Made by a program: the position numbers and the translations under genes
NCBI GenBank assembly: GCA_900319505.1
Contig: ONOV01000110.1
Coordinates: forward strand, 1-14,475
Direction of reading: 5' to 3'
Length of the DNA: 14,475 nucleotides
Source: an uncultured Erysipelotrichaceae bacterium
GTDB lineage: Bacteria > Bacillota_I > Bacilli_A > Erysipelotrichales > Erysipelotrichaceae
In this document: in pieces, positions 1-10,109 of the stretch
Layout of the letters: each line of letters begins with the position of its first letter
How positions within the stretch are numbered: the stretch's first letter is position 1
The notes under the pieces: model-generated
Told to the model about the DNA's origin: nothing
Seen by the model: only the letters and a program-made list of their open reading frames with translations
Database searches by the model: none

Positions 1-1
1 G

Positions 2-30
2 AAAAAAATCAGTATTGCTTACAATACTGA
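2..30 (-). terminator. Intrinsic terminator of the membrane protein gene
   Basis: On the minus strand a 9-bp stem (arms 9-17 and 22-30) with a 4-base loop is followed by seven T residues (complement of 2-8). It starts one base after the TGA stop of the gene at 32-529. There is no T-tract on the plus side, so it acts in one direction. Confidence 0.9.
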
Positions 31-31
31 C

Positions 32-529
32 TCAGGACTTCTTCATGCGGGTATACTTTCTGGCCGCATATTTCTTCAGCATATTTCTGACGGCCTGCTC
101 GTTGGCCAGGCTGAATTCAATATCCATCGCATCCGTCTCGGCTGTCATGGTCTTGCCGGAGGAACCTGTCATCAGATACACGATGAACTTATTTTTGCGT
201 ACATCTGTATCCCAGTTGCGTACTTCACTCCAGGGAATGAATGTATTGGATTTGACAACCCCTTCCGGCCCCATTCCTTCATGCGCCATCAGATAGGCAG
301 AGCAGGCAAAGATCATGGCGGCGGTACGGACGAAGTCAGCCCACGTATGGCTGGTAATCAGGGTCAGAGCACTGAGAATCATCAGGGCATAGAAGCCGAC
401 ACTCAGAAACTTTGAACCTCTGTCCGGTATTTCAATGTACTTCTTTACTTTCTGATACTTGTAGAAGACCATGAATCCCAGCACAAAGAAGATTCCGGTC
501 AGCACTGCATTAAAAGCTGTTCCGCTCAT
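32..529 (-). CDS. Small membrane protein of unknown function, three predicted helices
   Basis: I do not recognise the family with confidence. The 165-residue product has three hydrophobic segments at about 5-23, 42-60 and 66-82, and then a soluble, probably cytoplasmic domain of about 80 residues. That domain opens with an EG-rich turn and a PWSEV...WDTD stretch (about 99-109). This layout resembles small Firmicutes membrane proteins that carry a PH-like or DUF-type tail, but that is only a resemblance. The C-terminus is strongly basic (RKYTRMKKS). An in-frame ATG lies two codons upstream, but GAAGAGG sits only 1 base from it and 7 bases from the ATG at 529, so I chose 529. The gene is monocistronic, with its own -10 box and terminator, and is divergent from the HAD gene. 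Confidence 0.75.
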   Translation of the reverse strand: MSGTAFNAVLTGIFFVLGFMVFYKYQKVKKYIEIPDRGSKFLSVGFYALMILSALTLITSHTWADFVRTAAMIFACSAYLMAHEGMGPEGVVKSNTFIPWSEVRNWDTDVRKNKFIVYLMTGSSGKTMTAETDAMDIEFSLANEQAVRNMLKKYAARKYTRMKKS

Positions 530-562
530 ATACATACCTCTTCATATGAAAACTACCTGTCT

Positions 563-568
563 ATTATA
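563..568 (-). promoter_or_regulatory. -10 box of the membrane protein gene
   Basis: A consensus TATAAT on the minus strand lies about 34 bases upstream of the chosen start at 529. No convincing -35 hexamer stands at 16-18 bases, so promoter strength is uncertain. It shares a region of fewer than 90 bases with the divergent HAD promoter. Confidence 0.5.
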
Positions 569-577
569 CCTTTTCTC

Positions 578-605
578 TTGTATTTCGTCTTGTTCTGTCT
601 ACAAT
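578..605 (+). promoter_or_regulatory. Candidate promoter of the HAD gene, very close to its ATG
   Basis: TTGTAT (578-583), a 16-base spacer and TACAAT (600-605) form a fair sigma-A promoter. The -10 box ends only 8 bases before the ATG at 614, so the transcript would begin at or within about two bases of the start codon. A competing -10, TATTAT at 562-567, would give a normal leader but has a poorer -35. Confidence 0.4.
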
Positions 606-613
606 GGAACGGT

Positions 614-1438
614 ATGAAAAACAACATCAGTCTGATAGCCTGCGACCTTGACGGTACACTGCTGACAATGGATAAGCGCCTCAGTGCTCTGACTGCAGAC
701 ACATTGAAGAAAGTGCATGAAAAAGGCATAAGGATTGTCATCTGTTCAGGCCGTCCGCTCTACTCAGTAGAACGTCTGTTTGACGGTGTTCCTTATGATT
801 ATGCCTGCTGCCTGAATGGACAGGCTGTATATGATCATGACGGCCATACCCTGATGATGAAAAACGGCCTGAACAGAGAACAGATCGACCATCTGCTGCA
901 CCTGACTGCACAGTTTCCGGTCGTACTCAACTATTCCATCGGCAGAAACTTCTATCACACCGTATCTCCGAAGTGTTCCCTCCTTTCCCTCTTTGTCAAT
1001 TGGTGCAGCCGGATGTACCAGCAGATCGTGCATCATAACAATCTGTTTCGGATGATGGTGCCATTTGAAGAAGTAAAGATGGATACCTGTGAGAAGTTCT
1101 GCTATGCCGGTTCCTATAGGACCCTGAAAGCACTGGCTTCCCGGCTGGATCCGGAGGTATATGGTGCTGTATTTGTTTCAAAGACATGGCTTGAGATACA
1201 GCCGGCCGGCATTACCAAAGGAAAGGCTCTGTCATTTGTTGAAGCATATGAAGGCATCGCCAGAGAACAGTGTGCCGCCGTTGGAGACGGCGAAAATGAC
1301 CTTTCCATGTTTGAGGCGGCCGGGCACAGAATCGCCATGGAAAACGGCATGAATGCATTAAAAGAAAAGGCAGACACCATCGCTTCCAGCAATCTGAAGG
1401 ATGGTGCCGCCCGATGGATGATTCAGAATCTGCTCTGA
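614..1438 (+). CDS. Cof-type HAD-IIB family sugar/nucleotide phosphatase
   Basis: This is a 274-residue haloacid-dehalogenase hydrolase of the Cof (IIB) subfamily. These are cytoplasmic phosphatases that remove phosphate from small metabolites such as sugar phosphates or pyridoxal phosphate; the substrate cannot be read from sequence. All four HAD motifs are present. They are DLDGT at 11-15 (nucleophile D11, acid/base D13), the S45 of ICSGRP, K202 in TKGK, and GDGENDLSM at 224-232 with the metal-binding acids D225 and D229. The cap domain lies between motifs II and III (about 75-190), as expected for IIB. I chose ATG 614 because the family begins a few residues before DLDGT; the longer reading from TTG 578 adds 12 residues that the family does not need. 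The ribosome site is weak (GGA, 5 bases away). The stop codon lies inside its own terminator. Confidence 0.93.
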   Translation: MKNNISLIACDLDGTLLTMDKRLSALTADTLKKVHEKGIRIVICSGRPLYSVERLFDGVPYDYACCLNGQAVYDHDGHTLMMKNGLNREQIDHLLHLTAQFPVVLNYSIGRNFYHTVSPKCSLLSLFVNWCSRMYQQIVHHNNLFRMMVPFEEVKMDTCEKFCYAGSYRTLKALASRLDPEVYGAVFVSKTWLEIQPAGITKGKALSFVEAYEGIAREQCAAVGDGENDLSMFEAAGHRIAMENGMNALKEKADTIASSNLKDGAARWMIQNLL

Positions 1439-1453
1439 ATCATCTTTTTCTTT
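1417..1453 (+). terminator. Intrinsic terminator overlapping the HAD stop codon
   Basis: A perfect 11-bp stem (arms 1417-1427 and 1434-1444) with a 6-base loop is followed by TTTTTCTTT (1445-1453). The left arm is coding sequence and the TGA stop (1436-1438) sits in the right arm. The T-tract reaches into the stop codon of the convergent transporter gene. There is no T-tract for the opposite strand. Confidence 0.9.
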
Positions 1454-2567
1454 ATACGTTGATATCAAGCGTGGTATGGATCTGCCAGCCAGGATATTCC
1501 TTCTGTACTTCTTCCGTAATCTTCCTGTACAGTGACTCTCTGTCTTTGATGTTCCAGTCGATGATCATATCGAAGGACATGTACTTTTTCGCAAGATCCA
1601 CATAGAATCCATGAACCTGGATCACACCTTCATGGCTCATGACAAGATGCGTGACATGAGAACGCATTTCCGCTGCTTCATCGTTCTTTGTGTTGTAGGA
1701 ATAAATGCCGATGCCGACAAGCAGCACATGGAATTTCTGATAGACAGCTGCGGTAATCCGGCGGCTCAGCGCATCAATCTCTTCCGCCGTTGTTGTATCT
1801 TTGACGGCAATATGAATAGAGCCGACGGTATGTTCTGGTCCATAGCTGTGCAGAATCAGATCATAGCCGCCCATGATAGCCGGATCCATGTCCTTTACAT
1901 AGGCTTTGATGTCATGGGTCAGCTGTCTGTCAAAGGCCGTGCCGAGCAGATCATCAACCGTATCCCTGAACATCTCAATGCCGCTTTTGATAATGAAGAC
2001 GGCAATCACGCCGCCGACATACGCTTCCAGGGAAACATGCGTAAAGATATAGATCAGAGCACAGACAAACACCGAGAAAGAAAGAATCGCATCAAACCGG
2101 GCATCTTCACCGGACGCAACAAGTGAATTGGAATTGACCTTCTTACCGGTCTTCTTGAAATAAGTGCCGAGGATGATCTTTGTCACCACACCGACGGCAA
2201 TAATCACCAGCGTCAGGATGGAATATTCCGGTGCTGCAGGATGAATGATCTTCTTGATGGATTCCACCATGGAAGTCACACCGGCATACAGCACAAGGCA
2301 GGCAACTGCCAGCGCACTGAGATATTCAATCCGTCCGTGTCCCAGCGGATGCCTGGCATCAGAAGCCTTGCCGGCCAGTTTCACGCCGACAATCGTGATG
2401 ATGGATGACAAAGCATCGGAAAGATTATTAACTGCATCAAGCACAACGGCAATCGAATTGGCCAATAAGCCTGCTGTCATTTTGAACGCAACCAGAAACA
2501 GATTGGTCAGAATACCGGTCACACTGGTACGGACAATGGTTTTCTCACGGTTTTCTATATCACTCAT
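1452..2567 (-). CDS. Cation diffusion facilitator (CDF) metal transporter with extended C-terminus
   Basis: This is a 371-residue inner-membrane CDF exporter, a family that moves Zn, Mn, Fe or similar divalent metals out of the cytoplasm in exchange for protons. Several hydrophobic helices span about residues 12-215. The TM2 signature is DAVNNLSD, with D44 and N48 at the metal-site spacing. HPLGHGR follows at 73-79, and the TM5 partner is D155...D159 in EDARFD. The DxxxN/DxxxD quartet differs from the DxxxD/HxxxD zinc site of YiiP, so the metal is not predictable. At about 215-300 there is a dimerisation domain, and the tail at about 305-371 looks like a second domain of the same size, making the protein about 70 residues longer than a typical CDF. 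ATG 2567 has GAAGGGGA 9 bases upstream. It stands alone between two terminators. Confidence 0.93.
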   Translation of the reverse strand: MSDIENREKTIVRTSVTGILTNLFLVAFKMTAGLLANSIAVVLDAVNNLSDALSSIITIVGVKLAGKASDARHPLGHGRIEYLSALAVACLVLYAGVTSMVESIKKIIHPAAPEYSILTLVIIAVGVVTKIILGTYFKKTGKKVNSNSLVASGEDARFDAILSFSVFVCALIYIFTHVSLEAYVGGVIAVFIIKSGIEMFRDTVDDLLGTAFDRQLTHDIKAYVKDMDPAIMGGYDLILHSYGPEHTVGSIHIAVKDTTTAEEIDALSRRITAAVYQKFHVLLVGIGIYSYNTKNDEAAEMRSHVTHLVMSHEGVIQVHGFYVDLAKKYMSFDMIIDWNIKDRESLYRKITEEVQKEYPGWQIHTTLDINV

Positions 2568-2598
2568 ACTCTCATTCCCCTTCTTTTATAACCTGGAT

Positions 2599-2604
2599 AT
2601 TATA
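2599..2604 (-). promoter_or_regulatory. -10 box of the CDF transporter gene
   Basis: TATAAT on the minus strand lies 31 bases upstream of the CDF start. The -35 position falls in the T-run of the clpB terminator and has no good hexamer. The transporter promoter therefore directly abuts the end of the heat-shock operon. Confidence 0.5.
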
Positions 2605-2616
2605 CGCCAGCCGCAT

Positions 2617-2652
2617 GAAAAAAGAAAAACAGATGCTTCTGACACCTGTTTT
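2617..2652 (-). terminator. Terminator of the heat-shock operon after clpB
   Basis: A 10-bp stem with one G-U pair (arms 2626-2635 and 2643-2652) and a 7-base loop is followed on the minus strand by TCTTTTTTC. It begins 9 bases after the clpB TAG and closes the hrcA-clpB operon. Confidence 0.92.
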
Positions 2653-2661
2653 CCTCATACC

Positions 2662-5217
2662 CTAGGCTTTGACTGTAACGCTGTATCCATCGAACAGATC
2701 CGCATCCACCAGGATCGTCTTGCCCTGAATATCAGGATTTTCAAGAATCACCTTGGCAACCTGGGTCTCAATGGTACGCTGAATATGACGCTTCATCGGA
2801 CGGGCGCCGAAGTCCGGATCCGCACCAATCTGACAGATTCTCTCTTTGGCCGCATCAGTAACTTCCAGCGTAATATCTCTTTCCGCCAGTCTCTCACGCA
2901 GACCATTGAGGAATTTGTCGGCAATCTTCTTCAGCACATCATTGTTCAATGCATTGAAGACGATGATCTCATCAATACGGTTGATAAACTCAGGCTTGAA
3001 GAACTTTCTGACCTCAGCCTGATAGCCGGCATTTCTCTTGTTCGCATCATGTTCAAACGCATACTGTGAACCGAGGTTGGATGTCATGATGATGATCGTA
3101 TTCTTGAAGTCTACGGTCACACCTTTGGAATCGGTGATCCGACCGTCATCCAATACCTGCAGGAGGATATTGAAAACATCCGGATGTGCCTTTTCGATTT
3201 CATCCAGCAGGACAATGCTGTAAGGATTGCGTCTGACTGCTTCCGTCAGCTGGCCGCCTTCCTCATAGCCGACATATCCCGGAGGCGCACCGATGAGTCT
3301 TGACACGGAGAACTTCTCCATGTATTCCGACATATCAATACGCACGATCTTCTTTTCATCATCAAACAGCTGTTCCGCAAGCGCCTTGGCCAGTTCCGTC
3401 TTGCCGACACCGGTCGGGCCTAAGAACATGAACGAACCAAGCGGTCTGTTCTCATCCTGCACCTGTGCCTTGGAACGCATGATGGCATCAGACACAAGCT
3501 CAATGGCCTGATCCTGGCCGATGACACGCTTCTCAAGCGCTTCAGGCAGATGAAGAATCTTCTGTCTTTCTGTTGACTTCAGACGGCTGACATCAATATG
3601 GGTCCATCTGGAGACAATCTCGGCAATCATATCCTCATCCACAACCTGCTTGATCATGGAATTCTTTTCAGCCGCTTCAGCCTCTTTGATCTTCTTTTCC
3701 AGATCCGGGATCGTACCGTACTGCAGCTGTGAAGCCTTGTTGTAATCCGCATCATTCTGGGCCTGGGTCAGTTCCAGCTTTGCCTTTTCCAGCTGTTCCT
3801 TGTAGTTCTTGGCATTATCTGCCTTGGCCTTTTCACTCTTCCACTGGGCTGTCTTCTTCTCATAGACTTCATTGAGATCGGCCAGCTCTTTGTCGATTTC
3901 ATCCATTCTGGCTTTGGACTTATCATCTGTTTCTTCCTTGAGAGATGTCCTTTCGATCTGCAGCGTCATGATCTTACGCTTCATCTCATCAAGTTCTTCC
4001 GGCATGGAATCCATCTCCACACGGATGGAAGCACACGCTTCATCAATCAGGTCAATCGCCTTATCCGGCAGGAATCTGTCAGTGATATAGCGGTCGGAAA
4101 GCCTGGCCGCCGCAATGATGGCTTCATCCTTGATGGTGACGCCATGATGGCTTTCAAATCTGTCTTTCAGACCTCTCAGGATACTGATCGTATCCTCTAC
4201 ACTCGGTTCAGAAACCTGTATCTTCTGGAATCTTCTTTCCAGCGCTCTGTCTTTTTCAATGTATTTGCGGTATTCATCAAATGTGGTTGCGCCGATGCAC
4301 TTGAGTTCACCTCTGGCCAGCATCGGCTTCAGCAGGTTGGCCGCATCCATTGAGCCTTCTGTCTTGCCTGCGCCGACCAGGTTATGTATTTCATCAATGA
4401 ACAGAATAATACCGCCATTTGCCTTCTTGACTTCATTCAGAACGCCCTTGAGACGCTCCTCGAATTCGCCTCTGTACTTGGCACCGGCAATCAGAGACCC
4501 CATATCGAGTTCAATCAGACGCTTGTCTTTGAGTCCCATCGGTACATCCCCGCGGTAGATACGCCAGGCAAGGCCCTCTACAATAGCAGTTTTACCGACA
4601 CCAGGTTCACCGATCAGAACCGGATTGTTCTTGGTCTTACGGGAAAGAATCTCAATGACACGGCGGATTTCCTCATCTCTGCCGATGACCGGATCAATCT
4701 TGCCGTCTTTGACATCCTGGACAAGATCATGTCCGTACTTCTTCAGCGCATCAAGCTGGCTTTCATTACCTTTGTCATCCATCTTCATGCCCCCTCTTCT
4801 CTCCTCTTCGGCTTTGATCAGTTCTTTCAGACTGAAGCCGAATTTCTTCATGATATTACTCGTCAGATCGCTGTTGGACATGAACATGCCGATGAAGAGT
4901 GCTCCTTCTGACATGTAGGAGTCGCCCTCCTTCTTCATGTAGTCCAATGCTTTCTGATAGGCCGTATTCAGGTAGTAGTCCAGGGTCATCTGGCCCCCTT
5001 CTACAACCGGCTGACGGCTGACTTCTTCATCCGCCATCTGTTTCATGGCGGCTTTATCTACTCTAAGACGTTCCAGCAGGGTATCCAGGGAATCATCTTC
5101 CAGCATTGCCTGCAGAACGTGGGCACAGGTGAGCTGTGCGTGATGTGCCTGCTCAGCATGGGTTGCCGCACTGGCAATGATCTGCTGCAGCAGTTCAGTC
5201 ATGATTTCGGGATTCAT
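2662..5217 (-). CDS. clpB: ClpB (Hsp104-type) protein disaggregase, AAA+ ATPase
   Basis: This is a hexameric cytoplasmic disaggregase that threads aggregated proteins through its pore and works with DnaK/DnaJ/GrpE. The 851-residue length is normal. The N-terminal Clp domain spans about 1-145. AAA-1 has Walker A GEPGVGKT (203-210), Walker B FIDE (273-276), pore loop KYRG (247-250) and an arginine pair at 328-329. The coiled-coil M domain, rich in K, E and D, spans about 400-525 and distinguishes ClpB from ClpA or ClpC. AAA-2 has GPTGVGKT (600-607), pore GYVG (647-650) and LLDEIE with D672/E673. No ClpP-binding tripeptide loop is apparent. The start has GGGAGG 7 bases upstream. It is the last gene of the operon, 24 bases after dnaJ, with no sign of its own promoter or of a CtsR box. 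An internal start at Met146 is possible. Confidence 0.98.
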   Translation of the reverse strand: MNPEIMTELLQQIIASAATHAEQAHHAQLTCAHVLQAMLEDDSLDTLLERLRVDKAAMKQMADEEVSRQPVVEGGQMTLDYYLNTAYQKALDYMKKEGDSYMSEGALFIGMFMSNSDLTSNIMKKFGFSLKELIKAEEERRGGMKMDDKGNESQLDALKKYGHDLVQDVKDGKIDPVIGRDEEIRRVIEILSRKTKNNPVLIGEPGVGKTAIVEGLAWRIYRGDVPMGLKDKRLIELDMGSLIAGAKYRGEFEERLKGVLNEVKKANGGIILFIDEIHNLVGAGKTEGSMDAANLLKPMLARGELKCIGATTFDEYRKYIEKDRALERRFQKIQVSEPSVEDTISILRGLKDRFESHHGVTIKDEAIIAAARLSDRYITDRFLPDKAIDLIDEACASIRVEMDSMPEELDEMKRKIMTLQIERTSLKEETDDKSKARMDEIDKELADLNEVYEKKTAQWKSEKAKADNAKNYKEQLEKAKLELTQAQNDADYNKASQLQYGTIPDLEKKIKEAEAAEKNSMIKQVVDEDMIAEIVSRWTHIDVSRLKSTERQKILHLPEALEKRVIGQDQAIELVSDAIMRSKAQVQDENRPLGSFMFLGPTGVGKTELAKALAEQLFDDEKKIVRIDMSEYMEKFSVSRLIGAPPGYVGYEEGGQLTEAVRRNPYSIVLLDEIEKAHPDVFNILLQVLDDGRITDSKGVTVDFKNTIIIMTSNLGSQYAFEHDANKRNAGYQAEVRKFFKPEFINRIDEIIVFNALNNDVLKKIADKFLNGLRERLAERDITLEVTDAAKERICQIGADPDFGARPMKRHIQRTIETQVAKVILENPDIQGKTILVDADLFDGYSVTVKA
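4780..4796 (-). promoter_or_regulatory. Possible internal ribosome binding site and start in clpB
   Basis: GAGGGGG (4790-4796, minus strand) stands 7 bases before an in-frame ATG (4780-4782, Met146), exactly at the boundary between the N domain and AAA-1. A second ATG (Met144) lies two codons earlier. E. coli ClpB is known to be made in a short form from an internal start at this boundary. Use of this site here is inference. Confidence 0.35.
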
Positions 5218-5241
5218 AATAACGCCTCCCTTCGTATGCTT

Positions 5242-6393
5242 TTATGATTTGAAACTGTTCTTGAATTTCTGCCATATCGTGGAAGAAGCACTTGAGTTCT
5301 GAATTTCCTGCAGCTCCCTGTAGAGCTCCTTCTCACGGCGGGTCAGATCTTTATCAACCTTGATACGGATTGTGCAGAGCTGATCGCCCTTGCGTCCCGT
5401 CTTCAGATCCGGCACACCCATCTCACGCAGACGAAGCTGCTGGCCATCCTGGCTTCCGGCCGGGATCTTCAGTTCCACATCGCCATAGATGGTCGGTACA
5501 TCCAGAGTTGTGCCGATGGTGGCATCAACCGCTGTGACCGGGATGTCAAGGTAGATGTTTCTGCCTTCACGGGAAAATTTCTCATGCGGCAGAACGTTGA
5601 TCTCAATATAGAGATCGCCATTGGGACCGCCGTTGGTGCCTCTTTCACCTTTGCCGGCAATCCGCAGCTGCTGACCGGAAGAGATGCCGGCCGGGATGCT
5701 TACATCCACGGACACTCTATTGTGATTGTAGCCGCGTCCTGAGCACTTCGGGCATACCCGGCGGATCTTCTTGCCGGTGCCGCGGCAGTCCGGACATATT
5801 GTCTCTGACTGCATGACACCGAGAATCGTTCTCTGCTGGGTTACCACTCTGCCGGTTCCGTGGCAGGTAGGACAGGAAGTGATATCCGAAGGACTCGCCG
5901 CCCCGGATCCATTGCACGCTTCACATTTCTCATCCACGGAAATATTGATTGTCTCCTTCTTGCCGAAGCAGGCATCCATGAAGGAAATGTTCATGCGCAT
6001 CATCTTATCCGCACCTTTACGCGGTGCCGTATCCGCTCTTCTTGAGCCGCCCCCGAAAGCACTGGAGAAACCGGAACTCCCGCCGAAGAAGCTCGAGAAG
6101 ATATCATTCAGATCATCAAATCCGCCCGACTGAAATCCGGAGAACCCACCGGCACCGGCCGCGTTGGGATCGACACCGGCAAAGCCGAACTGATCGTATT
6201 TTGCTCTTTTATCCGGATCGCTGAGAACTTCATTGGCTTCATTGACTTCCTTGAATTTCTCCGCTGCACCCGGTTCCTTGTTCAGATCCGGATGGTATTT
6301 CTTGGCCAGCTTGCGGTATGCCGCTTTGATTTCATCCTGCGAGGCATCCCGGCTGACCCCAAGCACTTCATAATAATCTCTTTTTTCCGCCAT
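5242..6393 (-). CDS. dnaJ: DnaJ (Hsp40) co-chaperone
   Basis: This type I J-protein delivers unfolded clients to DnaK and stimulates its ATPase. The 383-residue product has a J domain at 1-70 with the essential HPD at 34-36 and a G/F-rich linker at about 76-118. Four CxxCxGxG zinc modules follow at 157-164, 174-181, 200-207 and 214-221; the eight cysteines are all present and bind two zinc ions. The C-terminal client-binding and dimerisation domain spans about 225-360. ATG 6393 has AAGGAG 7 bases upstream. It is fourth in the operon, 70 bases after dnaK, and that gap holds a hairpin which may lower its expression relative to dnaK. Confidence 0.98.
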   Translation of the reverse strand: MAEKRDYYEVLGVSRDASQDEIKAAYRKLAKKYHPDLNKEPGAAEKFKEVNEANEVLSDPDKRAKYDQFGFAGVDPNAAGAGGFSGFQSGGFDDLNDIFSSFFGGSSGFSSAFGGGSRRADTAPRKGADKMMRMNISFMDACFGKKETINISVDEKCEACNGSGAASPSDITSCPTCHGTGRVVTQQRTILGVMQSETICPDCRGTGKKIRRVCPKCSGRGYNHNRVSVDVSIPAGISSGQQLRIAGKGERGTNGGPNGDLYIEINVLPHEKFSREGRNIYLDIPVTAVDATIGTTLDVPTIYGDVELKIPAGSQDGQQLRLREMGVPDLKTGRKGDQLCTIRIKVDKDLTRREKELYRELQEIQNSSASSTIWQKFKNSFKS

Positions 6394-6410
6394 ATTCCGG
6401 CTCCTTCCTA

Positions 6411-6453
6411 ATTACAAACAATCAGGATGCGTGACTAGTGTGACGCATCCTGA
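6411..6453 (-). terminator. Hairpin between dnaK and dnaJ, possible leaky terminator
   Basis: A perfect 11-bp, GC-containing stem (arms 6422-6432 and 6443-6453) with a 10-base loop starts 10 bases after the dnaK stop. It is followed on the minus strand by TTGTTTGTAAT, a broken and therefore weak T-tract. It could end part of the transcripts or mark an RNA processing point. The same structure on the plus strand has no T-tract. Confidence 0.55.
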
Positions 6454-6463
6454 AAGTCATGCA

Positions 6464-8923
<2,460 letters not shown>

Positions 8924-8940
<17 letters not shown>

Positions 8941-9985
8941 CGCTGTCATCGCCTCCTTTATCTTTCTTATTTCCGTTGTACATATTCTCAATCGTGTGGG
9001 CTGCATAGTTGAGCATGGATACAACCTTGTCATAGTTCATGCGCCTTGGTCCCACTACCAGCAGCTGTCCCTGTTCGCCTTCACTGACATTGAACGATGT
9101 TCTGACCACAGCCACATCATTAATCCATGTCAGCTGGGTGCCCTGCTGGGTCGTTACCGCAACGGCATTGTCACTGGCATCCAGCTGCTTCCAGCTTCTG
9201 GCCGTACCGTCTTCCAGTAAAGCCATCAGCTTTTTCAGCTTGGTAATATCTTCGAACTCCGGCTGGTAAAGGATGCGGTCCTTACCAGAGAAGTAGATAT
9301 TGTCAGAGGCAAACTTGACAAATGCCTTGACGAATGCAGTAAACAGCACATCATGCTGGACAACAGCCTCATTGAGAATCGGCCTGATCGCTTCCATGCG
9401 GTCAGGCAGCTGGTCAATGGCGACATCTTTCAGTTTCGTATTGAGAATATCGATACAGTTTTCCAGATCTTTGAATGACACCTCATCCTCGAAGTAGAAC
9501 TTCTTTGTCTCTGTATGTCCCGTATTGGTTATGAACACACAGATGCAGTTGCGGTTGTCAATCTCAAAGAGCTTGATGTGTTCCAGCTTCTGGCTGGAAG
9601 CTTCCGGTCCGATCGCACCTGCTGTCATATTGGTCATTTCCGAAAGGATCTGACATGACTCATGCACGGCATCATCGATGTTCATGCTGGTGAGATCAAA
9701 CGCCGACTTGATGGCAACTTCCATCTTCTTATCAATCTGTGCTTCATTCAGCAGATTCTCGCAATAGAACTTATAGCCGGCTGTCGAGGGAACTCTTCCC
9801 GAAGAAGTATGAGTCTTTTCAAGATATCCCATTTCTTCCAGCGCCTGCATGTCATTGCGGATGGTCGCACTCGAATAAGGCAGATGATACTTCTGCTGGA
9901 GGGCTTTTGAGCCGACCGGCTGAGCCGTTTTAATGTATTCATCTACAATAGCCTTGAATATTTCGATTCTTCTTGGCGTCAGCAC
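8924..9985 (-). CDS. hrcA: HrcA heat-shock repressor
   Basis: HrcA binds CIRCE operators as a dimer and represses class I heat-shock genes; in studied species its folding depends on GroEL, which makes it a chaperone sensor. The 353-residue product has an N-terminal winged helix-turn-helix (about 5-75) with GSKALQQ (25-31), SSATIRNDM (38-46) and the wing SSGRVPSTAGY (61-71). A GAF-like dimer domain follows, with the typical VVGPRRMNY block near residue 318. The last ~15 residues are a G/D/S-rich acidic tail. The start is GTG at 9985, supported by AGGAGG 9 bases upstream. It is first in the operon and controls itself through CIRCE in its promoter. Confidence 0.98.
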
Positions 9986-10000
9986 CTTCAGCCACCTCCT

Positions 10001-10027
10001 TTAGCACTCTTATCCGTTGCCTGCCAG
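10001..10027 (-). promoter_or_regulatory. Half CIRCE site in the hrcA leader
   Basis: One perfect CIRCE arm, TTAGCACTC (10001-10009), lies directly next to the hrcA ribosome binding site. At the correct 9-base spacing the partner arm (10019-10027) matches 5 of 9 positions. It may be a decayed second operator or chance; it lies in the transcribed leader, just upstream of the start codon. Confidence 0.4.
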
Positions 10028-10028
10028 T

Positions 10029-10057
10029 ATAATACATCCGGTGTTTAGCACTGTCAA
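10029..10057 (-). promoter_or_regulatory. Sigma-A promoter of the hrcA-grpE-dnaK-dnaJ-clpB operon
   Basis: A perfect -35 TTGACA (10052-10057), a 17-base spacer and -10 TATTAT (10029-10034) lie on the minus strand. Transcription should begin near 10022, giving a leader of about 36 bases. The -35 box lies inside CIRCE, so bound HrcA blocks polymerase. Confidence 0.93.
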
Positions 10058-10071
10058 TACTCAAGTGCTAA
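10045..10071. promoter_or_regulatory. CIRCE operator (HrcA binding site)
   Basis: The inverted repeat has the arms TTAGCACTG and AAGTGCTAA separated by 9 bases. Against the consensus TTAGCACTC-N9-GAGTGCTAA, 8 of 9 positions match in each arm, with only the innermost base differing. Its place over the -35 box of the hrcA operon makes the assignment firm. Confidence 0.97.
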
Positions 10072-10080
10072 TTCTTTACA

Positions 10081-10109
10081 GAAAAACCGGAACAGCTATC
10101 TGTTCCGGT
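10081..10109 (-). terminator. Terminator of ftsW-rsmD with the rsmD stop codon in its loop
   Basis: A perfect 10-bp stem (arms 10086-10095 and 10100-10109) with a 4-base loop is followed on the minus strand by TTTTTC. The rsmD TAG (10096-10098) lies in the loop and the last codons of rsmD form the first arm. It ends 9 bases before CIRCE and so separates ftsW-rsmD transcription from the heat-shock operon. Confidence 0.93.

Noticed and set aside
2245..3069. Open frame on the plus strand across the CDF start, the intergenic gap and the clpB end
   Set aside because: It runs antisense through two firm genes plus their promoter and terminator, and its product has no family features.
5218..5241. 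Possible CtsR operator or promoter before clpB
   Set aside because: The 24-base gap holds only the ribosome binding site, and no GGTCAAA-type direct repeat was seen in or near it.
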